64,000 bases of DNA, taken from assembly GCF_019039255.1 (NCBI RefSeq), contig NZ_CP077062.1, positions 1,798,001 through 1,862,000 on the forward strand, written 5' to 3'. The position numbers and the translations under genes are program-made. Every line of letters starts with the position of its first letter. The stretch's first letter is position 1. This DNA comes from Nocardioides panacis. Its GTDB lineage: Bacteria > Actinomycetota > Actinomycetes > Propionibacteriales > Nocardioidaceae. Under the pieces are notes generated by a model that was not told the origin of the DNA, made no database searches, and was given only the letters and a program-made list of their open reading frames with translations. Positions 49,938 to 61,505 of the stretch are shown in pieces.

Positions 49938-50477
49938 CTACTGACCCGCTCCGGCGCGGCCCGCGGCCGTGTGGCTGGTGAAGTAGACCAGGCGGTACTT
50001 CCCGATCTGCACCTCGTCGCCGCCCGCGAGGGCGACCTCGTCGATGCGGTCCCGGTTCACGTAGGTGCCGTTGAGGCTGCCCACGTCCGCGACGGTGAAG
50101 CCGTCCGGCGTACGGCGGAACTCCGCGTGCCGGCGGGACACGGTCACGTCGTCGAGGAAGATCTCGCTCTCCGGGTGCCGGCCGGCGGCCACCACGTCGG
50201 TGTCGAGGAGGAACCGGCTGCCCGCGCTCGGGCCGCGCTGCACGACCAGCAGGGCGCTGCCCGGAGGCAGGGCGTCCACGGCCGCCGCGTCGGCGTCGCC
50301 GAGGGCGCGCTCCTCGCGGTGCTCGGCCTCCTTGACGGGACCCCCGAAGGTGATCGTCGCGGTCGTCTCGCTCGGCGACTCGCCCGCGGGGGCGGCCACC
50401 TCGAGACGGCTCCCGCACTGCGAGCAGAAGCGCGCGCCGTCGGGGTTCTGGTGTCCGCACTGAGTGCAGAACGGCAT
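49938..50477 (-). CDS. garA: zinc-ribbon/FHA protein, GarA/OdhI type
   Basis: A 179-residue protein. A zinc ribbon at the N-terminus (Cys4, Cys7, Cys18, Cys21) replaces the short tail of mycobacterial GarA. A Ser/Thr kinase site lies next: SETTATITF, with Thr38-Thr39 in the ETT context that PknB/PknG phosphorylate in GarA and OdhI. The FHA domain reads VVAAGRHPESEIFLDDVTVSRRHAEF, DVGSLNGTYVNRD. GarA/OdhI inhibits 2-oxoglutarate dehydrogenase until phosphorylated (known for those proteins). The ATG at 50477 gives the ribbon at the start. Confidence 0.92.
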   Translation of the reverse strand: MPFCTQCGHQNPDGARFCSQCGSRLEVAAPAGESPSETTATITFGGPVKEAEHREERALGDADAAAVDALPPGSALLVVQRGPSAGSRFLLDTDVVAAGRHPESEIFLDDVTVSRRHAEFRRTPDGFTVADVGSLNGTYVNRDRIDEVALAGGDEVQIGKYRLVYFTSHTAAGRAGAGQ

Positions 50478-50520
50478 GGTCGGCCTCCCGGTGCCTGTGG
50501 ACCAGTCGCTGCTGGCGCAA

Positions 50521-50543
50521 ACCCTCAACCGTCAGTCGAGGTT
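50521..50543. promoter_or_regulatory. MerR-type operator upstream of garA
   Basis: ACCCTCAAC, five bases CGTCA, then GTCGAGGTT: the same 9-5-9 layout as at 48653-48675, with the second arm matching at 7 of 9 positions. It lies 44-66 bp before the garA ATG and 62 bp after the end of gcvH, in the only sizeable gap of the cluster. Confidence 0.62.
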
Positions 50544-50604
50544 CACGGTTGTGTGGAGCGAACCTATCAGTGAACGCAGGGCGATCAAGCGAGAAGGTGC
50601 GGGC

Positions 50605-50991
50605 TCAGGACTCGATGCTGGTCTGGTACGTCGCAGCGTCCATCAGGCCGTCCACGGCGGCCGCGTCGGACGGCACGATCTCGAACAGCCAGCCCTCGCC
50701 GTACGGGTCGGAGTTGACCAGCTCGGGGGTGGCGTCCAGCGCCTCGTTGCGGGCGCTGACGGTGCCGCCGAGCGGGGCGAATACGTCGCTGACCGACTTG
50801 GTCGACTCGAGCTCGCCGACCGCGGTGCCGTTCTCCAGCTCGACGCCGACCTCCGGCAGGGAGACGTAGACGATGTCGCCGAGCGCCTCCTGGGCGTAGT
50901 CGGTGATGCCGACCCGCACCGAGCCCTCGGTCTCGCCGGGGCTGCGGACCCACTCGTGCTCACTGGTGTACTTGAGGTCCTCGGGGTACAC
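50605..50991 (-). CDS. gcvH: glycine cleavage system H protein
   Basis: The lipoyl carrier of the glycine cleavage system, 128 residues. It begins MYPEDLKYTSEHEWV; the lipoylation site is Lys65 in ELESTKSVSDVFAP; it ends YGEGWLFEIVPSD. It is in the same transcriptional direction as garA/ftsR and the DUF881 block. It does not show a riboswitch, unlike gcvP. Confidence 0.97.
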   Translation of the reverse strand: MYPEDLKYTSEHEWVRSPGETEGSVRVGITDYAQEALGDIVYVSLPEVGVELENGTAVGELESTKSVSDVFAPLGGTVSARNEALDATPELVNSDPYGEGWLFEIVPSDAAAVDGLMDAATYQTSIES

Positions 50992-51051
50992 GGCGCTCCC
51001 TGTCGGTGGCTGGTGGCTGGTCGGTGGCTGGTCGAAGCTGGAGACGGCAGG

Positions 51052-51831
51052 CTATCCCGTCTTCCCGGGCTGGGTGAACCGCGGTGTCGCGGGCGGCACG
51101 ACCGTGGAGATCTTCACGCCGTCGGAGGCGTCGACCTCGACCACGTCGACCGTGCCGTCCACGCTGGGCCGCTGCACCTCGTCGGTGAAGCCGCCCTTGA
51201 AGTCCAGCGCGGTGGCCAGGCTCGGGGCGTTGCCGATCGCCTCGATCACGAACGGCGACCGCAGCAGCGTGCCGTCGACGAGGACTCCCCCGCTGGTGTC
51301 CTTCAGCGAGGTCTGGGCCACCACCCGGACCTTGTCGTTGAGCTCGATGGCCTCGGCGCCGGCGTCGCGCAGCTCCTCGAGCCCCTCGAGCAGCTGGTTG
51401 CTGCCCACGCCACCCTTGTCGTCGGTGACCGTGACCCGCACGCCCGGCCCGACGACCGGCACCGTGCCGGCCAGGATGCCGAGCGTGGTGGCCTGCTGCT
51501 GGGCGCGGTCCAGCGCCGTACGGCGGGCACGGGTGTCGCTGCGCAGCGCGTCCCGGGTGCGCTGGAGCCGGGAGATCTCGCCCGCCGCGCGCTGCGAGGC
51601 GAGCGAGAGGTTGTTGATGTACTGGATCAGGTCGCCCTGCCGGGCGCCGACGTACCGGTCGTCCTGCTCGTTGGCCTTCACCTGGGTGACGGCGGCGAAG
51701 CCCAGCAGCGCGAGCAGCACCGCGACCGTCACCTGGCCGCGCGAGCCGCGACGGCGCAGCGCCGCGAACAGCCGGGTCCGGCCGTCCTGCTCCGGCTCGG
51801 GCCGCTCGTCGTCGGGAGGGGTCTGGGTCAT
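51052..51831 (-). CDS. DUF881 membrane-anchored protein
   Basis: A 259-residue protein: a cytoplasmic N-terminus rich in charged residues, one membrane helix (GQVTVAVLLALLGFAAVTQV), a coiled coil (AAGEISRLQRTRDALRSDTRARR), then the DUF881 domain with GVRVTVTDDKGGVGSNQLLEGLEELRDAGAEAIELND. The role is unknown; in actinobacteria the DUF881/DUF1290/DUF881 set is linked to cell division and envelope (inference from position). It is the last of the three in this block and corresponds to Rv1825. Confidence 0.9.
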   Translation of the reverse strand: MTQTPPDDERPEPEQDGRTRLFAALRRRGSRGQVTVAVLLALLGFAAVTQVKANEQDDRYVGARQGDLIQYINNLSLASQRAAGEISRLQRTRDALRSDTRARRTALDRAQQQATTLGILAGTVPVVGPGVRVTVTDDKGGVGSNQLLEGLEELRDAGAEAIELNDKVRVVAQTSLKDTSGGVLVDGTLLRSPFVIEAIGNAPSLATALDFKGGFTDEVQRPSVDGTVDVVEVDASDGVKISTVVPPATPRFTQPGKTG

Positions 51832-51838
51832 GGCCGGC

Positions 51839-52171
51839 TCACGCGTGGAAGATGTGCCGGCGGATCGCGGCGACGTTGGAGAAGATCCGGATGCCGAGGA
51901 CGACGATGACGCCGGTCGACAGCTGGCCGCCCACCCCGAGCTTGTCGCCGAGGTAGACGATCAGCCCGGCGATCAGCACGTTGGAGACGAACGAGACGAC
52001 GAAGACCTTGTCGTCGAAGATCCCGTCGAGGAACGCCCGCAGCGCGCCGAACACGGCGTCCAGGGCGGCGACGACGGCGATCGGGAGGTAGGGCTCGAGC
52101 CAGATCGGCACGTCGGGCTGCAGGACCAGCCCGAGGAGCACGCCCAGGAGCAGGCCGATCGCGGCGATCAT
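51839..52171 (-). CDS. sbp: DUF1290 small basic membrane protein
   Basis: A 110-residue protein with three membrane helices (MIAAIGLLLGVLLGLVLQP, LPIAVVAALDAVFGALRA and the SNVLIAGLIVYLGDKLG segment), closing FSNVAAIRRHIFHA. This is the Sbp family, orthologue of Rv1824, always found beside DUF881 genes. It overlaps the upstream DUF881 gene by 4 bp (ATGA). Confidence 0.93.
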   Translation of the reverse strand: MIAAIGLLLGVLLGLVLQPDVPIWLEPYLPIAVVAALDAVFGALRAFLDGIFDDKVFVVSFVSNVLIAGLIVYLGDKLGVGGQLSTGVIVVLGIRIFSNVAAIRRHIFHA

Positions 52172-53106
52172 CGGAGCCGCTCCGGCTGTCGGGCGTGCAG
52201 CAGGGTCGTCCGCGAGCTGGCGGGCAGGGTCATGGAGTCCTCGGAGTTGACGTCGAAGCGCAGGCCGAACCCGCTCCGCAGGGCCAGCCAGGTGCGGCCG
52301 CCCTCGGTGTCGAGCAGCTGGGCGGCCATCTGGTTCTTGTTGCCGATCGCCGAGACGGTGTAGGGCCCGCCCAGCGACTTGAAGTTCACGGTGATCGCCC
52401 CGCCCGCCTCCCGGATCGCGGACAGGTTGGTGAGCCGCTGGCCGTTGACGGAGATCGCCTCGGCGCCGATCAGCCAGAGCGAGTTGACCAGCTTCTGCAG
52501 GTCCTGGTCCAGCACCAGCTGGTTGTCCTGGGTCGCCCCGGGCGCGTCGTCGACGACCACCCGGATGCCCGGCCCGGTGGCGGCGACGGCCCCGGTCTGC
52601 ACCCCGAGCCGGTCCAGGCGGGCCCGGACCGCCCGGCCCTGGGTGGTGGCGGCGAGGTTGTTGTCCTGCAGCGCGGCGACCGAGCGGGTGAGGCTGGCCA
52701 CCGAGGCGCGCTGGGCGGCGAGCTGCGCCTTGCGCGCGTTGACCTGGCCGACCAGCGACTGCCGCGAGCTGGCCGACTCGTCGGCGTTGCGCGCGGTCTG
52801 CACCCCGGCGGTGGCCACCAGCACCCCGAACAGGGCGAGGACCAGCATGGCGGCGGTGCCCGGACCGCGCGTGCGGCCCTCGGGGGTGTCGCCGGAGCGC
52901 CGGCGCCGGCGGGAGACGTGCGCGTAGTCCTCGTCGAGCGAGGTGGCGGTGATGTAGTTGAGCAGCCCCATCACGGCCTGCGGCGGGGGGTCGTTCACCG
53001 GGCGGGGCGGTCGCGGCTCGCGGGGCGTGGCGGCACGACCGTCCGCGACGGGCGGGTGGTCGTCCGTCGTACGCCTGCCGCGCCGGGTGCGCTGGTCAGC
53101 CGCCAT
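52168..53106 (-). CDS. DUF881 membrane-anchored protein
   Basis: A 312-residue relative of the protein at 51052. A long disordered Pro/Arg-rich N-terminal region (1-50), membrane helix TAAMLVLALFGVLVATAGVQ, coiled coil (VNARKAQLAAQRASVASLTRSVAALQ) and a DUF881 domain (GPGIRVVVDDAPGATQDNQ, LWLIGAEAISVNGQRLTNLS). Orthologue of Rv1823. It overlaps the phosphatidyltransferase gene by 11 bp. Confidence 0.9.
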   Translation of the reverse strand: MAADQRTRRGRRTTDDHPPVADGRAATPREPRPPRPVNDPPPQAVMGLLNYITATSLDEDYAHVSRRRRRSGDTPEGRTRGPGTAAMLVLALFGVLVATAGVQTARNADESASSRQSLVGQVNARKAQLAAQRASVASLTRSVAALQDNNLAATTQGRAVRARLDRLGVQTGAVAATGPGIRVVVDDAPGATQDNQLVLDQDLQKLVNSLWLIGAEAISVNGQRLTNLSAIREAGGAITVNFKSLGGPYTVSAIGNKNQMAAQLLDTEGGRTWLALRSGFGLRFDVNSEDSMTLPASSRTTLLHARQPERLR

Positions 53107-53710
53107 CGAGCGCCGGCGCCCTTCGGTCGTGGTCGGCGAGCAGCTTGCGGACCTGCCAGGCGTAGAGCAGCCCGGCCCACCAGTACAGCCCGGTGCCCCA
53201 GATCGCGAACGCCCAGCCGAAGACCTTGGCCAGCGTCGCCAGCACGCCGGTGCCGTCCCCGAGCAGCAGCAGCGGGAAGGCGTAGAGCAGGTTGGCGGTC
53301 GCCGCCTTGCCGAGGAAGTGCACCGGCAGGGAGCTGTAGCCCCGGGTCCGCAGGAACGGCACCAGGCACCACAGGAAGGCGTCGCGCGCGGGCAGCAGCA
53401 CCGCCAGCCACCAGGGGATGATGTCGCGCATCCCGAGACCGATCACGGTCGAGAGGATGTAGAGCCGGTCGGCGACCGGGTCGAGGATCGCGCCGAGCTT
53501 CGAGGTCTGGTGGAGCTTGCGGGCGAGGTAGCCGTCCAGCCAGTCGGTCAGGCCGGACACGAACAGCACGGCCAGCGCCCACGCGTCGGCCTCGGGCACC
53601 AGGACCAGCCAGAGGAACAGCGGGACGCCCGCGAGCCGGATGATCGAGATGATGTTGGGGATCGTGAGGACCCGGTGGCTGACTGCCACCTCGTCGTCCT
53701 GCTGCTCCAC
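53096..53710 (-). CDS. CDP-alcohol phosphatidyltransferase (PgsA2-like)
   Basis: A 204-residue membrane enzyme with the CDP-alcohol phosphotransferase motif complete in DWLDGYLARKLHQTSKLGAILDPVADR (Asp, Asp, Gly, Ala-Arg, Gly, Asp, Asp). Six helices. It begins MEQQDDEVAVSHRVLTIPNIISIIRL. Orthologue of Rv1822 by synteny. The product is probably phosphatidylglycerophosphate or a cardiolipin-type lipid, but the acceptor is not determined by sequence. It is the first gene of the minus-strand block; a TAAGGT hexamer at 53788-53783 could be its -10 box. Confidence 0.9.
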   Translation of the reverse strand: MEQQDDEVAVSHRVLTIPNIISIIRLAGVPLFLWLVLVPEADAWALAVLFVSGLTDWLDGYLARKLHQTSKLGAILDPVADRLYILSTVIGLGMRDIIPWWLAVLLPARDAFLWCLVPFLRTRGYSSLPVHFLGKAATANLLYAFPLLLLGDGTGVLATLAKVFGWAFAIWGTGLYWWAGLLYAWQVRKLLADHDRRAPALDGG

Positions 53711-53858
53711 CAGGTATCCCTCGCTCGCCGAGCGCTGCCGCGTCGTGCCGGCGCGGACTCCCGCGTCGGCTGGTCGTTGAGTACCTTAGCCCGTCACCGG
53801 GCGCGGGCTGCGACGACTCGACCCGGGCCCGCCGACCTCGGCGGACGCGGCCGGAGGG

Positions 53859-54029
53859 TCAGTCCTGGTGGATCGAACGACCGCAGCGCGGGCAGTGCGC
53901 ACGGGCGCACATGTCGAGCTGCTGGCCGCAGTGGCAGTCGGTGGTCCGGCTGCAGCGTGCGCGGGTGCTGGTCTTCGTCGAGCGGTTCTCGACAACGGTC
54001 ATCTTCTCAGTGCGGTTCACGAGTCTCAT
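53859..54029 (-). CDS. small zinc-ribbon-like protein
   Basis: A 56-residue basic protein with six cysteines and His residues in CSRTTDCHCGQQLDMCARAHCPRCG, suggesting one or two zinc sites, at the C-terminal end. The N-terminal half (MRLVNRTEKMTVVENRSTKTSTRARC) is disordered and basic. No family recognised. The ATG at 54029 was chosen; longer in-frame starts are less plausible. Confidence 0.6.
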   Translation of the reverse strand: MRLVNRTEKMTVVENRSTKTSTRARCSRTTDCHCGQQLDMCARAHCPRCGRSIHQD

Positions 54030-54146
54030 CTCCCAGGGTTCTCGTCTACCTAGGAAACCGTCGGACCCGCCGAACATGACGCAGAAACTCCGGGTATGGC
54101 CCGAACGGACCATGACATTGGCCCGAAGGGACGACCGGGAGCCGGC

Positions 54147-54371
54147 TCAGAGCTTGTTGAGCTTGGCGAAGGGGCGCATCAGGCGCACCTGCAGGTTGTT
54201 GCCGAAGTCGACCACCACCGCCTGGTCGGTCTCCACCGAGACCACCCGGCCCATGCCGTACTTGTCGTGGGTGACGCGCTCGTCCAACTCGTACGTCGCG
54301 ACGGTGACCGTCGCGGGCGGCTGGAAGGGGCTGCTGGCCAGGTGTCGCCGGGAACCGGCATGAGGCTTCAT
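54147..54371 (-). CDS. small CarD-like/SH3-like protein
   Basis: A 74-residue protein. Residues 25-65 (YELDERVTHDKYGMGRVVSVETDQAVVVDFGNNLQVRLM) resemble the Tudor-like barrel of CarD_CdnL_TRCF proteins, which contact RNA polymerase beta. The other CarD domain is absent, so polymerase binding is uncertain. The ATG at 54371 is the start. Next to it is a repeat array. Confidence 0.7.
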   Translation of the reverse strand: MKPHAGSRRHLASSPFQPPATVTVATYELDERVTHDKYGMGRVVSVETDQAVVVDFGNNLQVRLMRPFAKLNKL

Positions 54372-54465
54372 CACCTCCAGTATGCGTCCCCGAGGAGCAT
54401 TTGGCGCCATGCGGCCCCGAATCGGTCCAGACCCGGCCCGGATCCGGCCGGCTCCCCCACCCGCC

Positions 54466-54574
54466 GACCCGGGGCGTCTGGCGACGATCCACCCGCCGAC
54501 CCGGCGCGTCTGGCGACGTAGAAGCGCCAGAGTCGCCGGGTCGGCGGGGATGGGAACGCCAGAGTCGCCGGGTC
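54466..54574. repeat. phased array of 19-bp inverted-facing repeats, locus 5
   Basis: Two forward units start at 54466 and 54498 (32 bp apart; sequences GACCCGGGGCGTCTGGCG and GACCCGGCGCGTCTGGCG). They face two inverted units ending at 54542 and 54574 (32 bp apart). The gap between the inner units is 8-9 bp. It lies just downstream of the hypothetical gene at 54590 and upstream of the CarD-like gene, both on the minus strand. Confidence 0.9.
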
Positions 54575-54589
54575 GGCGGGTCGGCGGGC

Positions 54590-55252
54590 TCAGGCCTCCG
54601 GCGGGGCTTCGGCGGCGGGCGGGCGGGCGGCCCGCCACTGCGCGAGGCCGTCGAGGGTCGCGGCGTCCAGCGCGGCGACCTCGGTGAACACCTCGCCCTG
54701 GCGGCCGGCGATCCGACCGTCCACCACCTCGCTGAGCGCGAACGCGATCGTGCCGGCGCTGCGGACCGTGACCTCGTCGAGGGCCGGGCGGGACGCGGAG
54801 GTCAGCGCGATCCCCGCCGCCGACCCGTCCTCGGCGCGCGCCACGCTGACCGAGACCGACTCGCGGGGGTTCACCGACGGGCTGGCGTAGTGCTTGCGCA
54901 GCCGCATCAGCGCGCGGTGCCACTCCCGCACCTCCTTGTTGTCCGGGTGCGCGGTGACCACGTCCTCCTCGGTGAGCGGGATGCCCTCGCCGGCCGCGTC
55001 GAAGCACCGGGCGTACGACGTCAGCGCGACCGTCCAGAGCGCCTCGACGAGGAGGACCGCCTCGGGGAACCCGGCCGCCGCGCGCCCGAGCTCCGGGAGG
55101 AGCCCCTCGCAGCAGCGCAGCACCGTCTGCAGGTCCTCGAACCGCTCGGCCTCCGCCGCCAGTGCCCGCGCCGTCGGCGTCTCGAGCCGCCAGAGGTCCA
55201 CGAAGTCCTCGCCGCCCGTGCCGGGCCCGGTCTGCTCCTTGGTATCGGTCAT
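54590..55252 (-). CDS. hypothetical protein coupled to the NRAMP gene
   Basis: A 220-residue acidic soluble protein of unknown family. No signal peptide or membrane segment. The first half is helical (ARALAAEAERFEDLQTVLRCCEGLLPELGRAAAGFPEAVLLVEALWTVAL), the second half beta-rich (ESVSVSVARAEDGSAAGIALTSASRP). The ATG at 55252 overlaps the stop of the NRAMP gene (ATGA), so they form an operon. Confidence 0.75.
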   Translation of the reverse strand: MTDTKEQTGPGTGGEDFVDLWRLETPTARALAAEAERFEDLQTVLRCCEGLLPELGRAAAGFPEAVLLVEALWTVALTSYARCFDAAGEGIPLTEEDVVTAHPDNKEVREWHRALMRLRKHYASPSVNPRESVSVSVARAEDGSAAGIALTSASRPALDEVTVRSAGTIAFALSEVVDGRIAGRQGEVFTEVAALDAATLDGLAQWRAARPPAAEAPPEA

Positions 55253-56557
55253 GTCGCCACCACTCTCCAGATCAGGTACACGTTGAGCGCGCTGATGGCC
55301 ACGGTCACCAACCACATCGCGCAGGTGGTGGAGCGCCGGTTGACCAGCGCCCCCATCACGTCCCGCCGGCTCGTCACGATCGCCAGCGGGACGAGCGCGA
55401 AGGGGATCCCGAACGACAGCACGACCTGGGAGACCACCAGGCTCGCGGTCACCGGCAGTCCGGTCGCCAGGATCAGCAGCGCCGGCAGCATCGTCACCGC
55501 GCGGCGCAGGAACAGCGGGATGCGGCGCCGGATGAAGCCCTGCATCACGACCTGGCCGGCGTAGGTGCCGACGCTGGAGGAGGACAGGCCCGACGCGAGC
55601 AGCGCCACCGCGAACGCGAGGGCCGCTCCCCCGCCGACCATCTGCCCCAGCTCACGGTGCGCGCCGACGATGCCGTCGCGGTCCAGCAGGTCGGTGCCCG
55701 CGAACACCGACGCCGCGATGAACACCATCGTCAGGTTCACCAGGCCGGCGATGCTGAGCGCCACCACCACGTCGATCTTGTGGTAGCGCATCAGCCGCTG
55801 CCGGGAGGCGTCGTCGTGGCAGCGGTTGCGCGACTTGGTCAGCGCGGAGTGCAGGTAGATCACGTGCGGCATCACCGTCGCGCCCACGATGCCGGCGGCG
55901 AGCACCACCGACTCCTGGCCGGCGAACGACGGCACCAGGCCGCCGGCGATGCCGGCCGGGTCCGCACCGACCGTGAGCAGGTCGTAGCCGAGGCCGAGCA
56001 CCACGATGGCCAGCAGTCCGACGATCGCCAGCTCGAAGGGCCGGTGCCCGCGCTGGGACAGCTCGAGGATGCCGAACGCGACGACCGCGGTGATCAGCCC
56101 GGCCGGGAACAGCGGGATCCCGAACAGCAGGTTCAGGCCGACGGCGGCGCCGACGAACTCGGCCACGTCGGTGGCCATGGTGACCAGCTCGGCCTGCACC
56201 CACAGCCCTCGCGAGACCGCGCGGGGGGAACCTTTCCCGGCAGATCTCGGGGAGGTCCCGCCCGCTGGCCACCCCGAGCTTGGCGGACTCGTACTGCACC
56301 AGCATCGCCACCAGGTTGGCCAGCACCACGACCCACACCAGGGCGTAGCCGAACTTCGCACCCGCCGAGAAGTTCGTCGCGAAGTTGCCGGGGTCGATGT
56401 AGGCGACGGCCGCCACGAACGCGGGACCCAGCAGCGCGACCAGCTTGCGCACCTGGCCGCGCCGGGTGGGCGGCGCGTCCCTGGCCCCGTCCCTGCCGAT
56501 CTGCAGCGGCAGCGGCGGGGGACGGGTCCGGGCCCGTCCGGGGACGACCTGGTGCAC
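55249..56557 (-). CDS. mntH: NRAMP-family divalent metal transporter (frameshift)
   Basis: About 435 residues, a proton-coupled importer of Mn2+/Fe2+. The metal-site motif [17 protein letters not shown] is in helix 1, and [16 protein letters not shown] is in helix 6. The frame breaks at the G6 run 56223-56228; removing one base joins EICRERFP to [23 protein letters not shown]. The ATG at 56557 starts [12 protein letters not shown]. It lies 3 bp after the GroEL stop, so it is probably transcribed with the diiron monooxygenase operon and could supply its iron (inference). Confidence 0.9.
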
Positions 56558-56560
56558 GGC

Positions 56561-59323
<2,763 letters not shown>

Positions 59324-59327
<4 letters not shown>

Positions 59328-60040
59328 AGCTCCTCCTCCGCGCCGCCACCGACGGACGCGAGACGTGAACCGGCGCCGTACCGCTCCTGCAGCAGGCCCC
59401 GGCAGATACTCGAGTTGGCACCCACGCTGACCCCGGTCACCCGGGCCTTGCGCAGGTGCAGCGGCAGTGCCTCGACCCCGACGGCCTCACCGGTCACCAC
59501 GTCGACGAGCAGCGCCGACGTGTCGTCGGCGGGCAGCCCGAGGTCGCGGCGGCGGGACCGCAGCCGGTCCACCTCGCGCGAGAGCCCGACGTCGCCGAGG
59601 GTCATCACCGCGAGCTCCTCGGGCGTGCGGCCCGCGGCCACCAGCGGCCGGCAGACCAGGTCGGTGCCGGCGAGCACCGCCTTGCGGAGGAAGTCGCGGC
59701 GCAGCCCCTCGAGCTCGTCGACGGCCTCGCCGTCGAACGACGCCACGAAGCCGGCCCGGGCCGCCACGCCCCCGTTGATCGCGTCGGACGCGAAGTGGTC
59801 CTCGAGCACCACGGTGGTACGCCGGACGCCCTCGACACGGTTCACCGCGTCGAAGGCGTCCGCGACCATCAAGTACGCGAAGTTGGGGGCGCAGAAGTAC
59901 GTCGGCAGCCGCAGCCGTACGTCGACCTCGTCGCCCGTGACGGTGCAGGAGGACACGAACCCCAGCACCGTCACGGACTCGTCGAGCTCCGGGTCCCGGA
60001 CGGTCCCCAGGGCCTCCAGCACCTGACCCCGGTCGATCAC
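59324..60040 (-). CDS. DUF59/iron-sulfur-assembly-like protein of the monooxygenase operon
   Basis: A 238-residue protein. The first 90 residues show the MIP18-type DUF59 domain (ALGTVRDPELDESVTVLGFVSSCTV, LPTYFCAPNFAYLMVADA) with its conserved Cys. The remaining 150 residues are not recognised. Proteins of this type are found in propane/phenol monooxygenase operons and may help metal or Fe-S insertion into the enzyme (inference). GTG at 60040 overlaps the amidohydrolase stop (GTGA). Confidence 0.78.
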
Positions 60041-61099
60041 ACCACGGCTCCGACGTCGGAGACGCCGACCGCGGACTCCTGGGCGGCCGGCGTGCCCGCG
60101 CCGGCACCGAGCTGGAGCTCGGCCGGGACCTCGATGCCGTAGAGCTTCGCGGCGTTCAGACCGAGGATCTTCTTCTTGGTGTCGGTCGTGACCCGGGGGT
60201 AGTCGGAGAACTCGTCGCTGGGGTAGTCCCAGTCCACGAAGCCTTCGATCTGCCACTTCGGCTCCCAGATGCCGTAGTCGCTGCCGAAGGTCATCTTGTC
60301 CTCGCCGACCCAGAACAGCAGCTCCCCCATCACCTTGGCGAAGAACCGGGGACGCGCGTGCATCAGGCCGCCGATGACGACCGACAGACCGGCGTACACG
60401 TTCGGCTCCTGGGTCGCCATGAAGCAGAAGTCCTCGATGCGGGGCAGGCCCACGTGCTCCACGATGAAGTTGAGGTCGGGGAAGTCCGTGGCGGCGTGGT
60501 CCACGTCGGAGACGTCGAACGCGTCCTTGTCCAGGGGCCAGATCGTCGGGCCCTTGTGGATGTGGATGTTCTTGATCCCGAGCTCCTGGGACTTCTCCAG
60601 GAAGCGGTAGGCCTCGGGGTCCTTGAGCGTCCAGCCGCGGGAGCCCTCCCGCCACTCGGCGGTGTACAGCTTGACCCCCGTCGAGCCCCAGCGCTTGACG
60701 TTCTCCTCGAGCTCCCGCAGCCCGGCGTCACCCTCCCGCGGGTCCCACCGGGTGTTCACGACGAACTTGCCCGGGTGCTTCTCGGACAGGGCGCCGTTGC
60801 GCTCGGTGGTGTTGAAGCCCTCGGTGTACCACTCCTTGAGGTAGGTCGGCTGGAACACCGCCACGTCGACGTACCCGTCCTCGAAGACGTCCTTCATCAG
60901 GTCGTCCTCGGAGTACTTCTGGAAGTGCTCGATGGACCAGTGCGTCTCCGGGGGGCCCGAGTCCCTGGTAGGCGTGGAAGCACTCGATCCAGCCCTTGGC
61001 GTAGTTCTCGTGGCCGGCCACCCAGTTCTCCGGGCTCGCGTCCCAGTAGTGCATGTGGCTGTCGACGACGAAGTACTTCTCGCCGTTCTTCTCGTACAT
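60037..61099 (-). CDS. amidohydrolase-family protein (frameshift)
   Basis: About 354 residues, amidohydrolase 2 family. The N-terminal metal motif is FVVDSHMHYWDASPENW; KNIHIHKGP, VEHVGLPRIEDF and TFGSDYGIWEPKW contain the other His/Asp ligands. The frame breaks at the G6 run 60950-60955; removing one base joins AYQGLGPP to ETHWSIEHFQKYSEDD. The ATG at 61099 has AGGAGGACC before it. The homologue in prm operons is of unknown role; it could be a hydrolase or decarboxylase in product breakdown. Confidence 0.85.
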
Positions 61100-61136
61100 A
61101 GGTCCTCCTCGGGCGTACGTCGCTGGTGCGGTCGGC

Positions 61137-61505
61137 TCAGTGGGCGGTCAGGTCGAAGCCGATGTAGTCCGCGGCGTCCTCGGGGTTGGCGAACATGATC
61201 GTGCGGTCGTCGAGGTGGATCATCCGGCCGTAGTGGGTCGACATGTTCTCCTCGAACTCCGCCGAGTCGAAGTACCCCTCGTCCTCGCCGAGCGCCTCCG
61301 ACAGCTCGTCGTAGACGAAGTCCATCCGGTTGACCGCGTCGACGCGGATCATCGAGGGCAGCGGGGTCACGGTCACCCCGTCCTTGGTGGCCATCACCTC
61401 CGCGACCACCGCCCCGACCTGGTTGTTCATCAACGTCACGCCGCACATGTTCGAGGGGGTGCTGTCGGACTTGAACGGGCTCTCGGCCGTCTTGAACGTG
61501 CTCAC
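61137..61505 (-). CDS. prmD: diiron monooxygenase coupling protein (PrmD/MimD)
   Basis: The small MmoB/DmpM-type effector, 122 residues. It shows [39 protein letters not shown], then [17 protein letters not shown]. It binds the hydroxylase and gates electron transfer. It contains no cofactor. GTG at 61505 overlaps the stop of prmC. Confidence 0.93.
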   Translation of the reverse strand: MSTFKTAESPFKSDSTPSNMCGVTLMNNQVGAVVAEVMATKDGVTVTPLPSMIRVDAVNRMDFVYDELSEALGEDEGYFDSAEFEENMSTHYGRMIHLDDRTIMFANPEDAADYIGFDLTAH

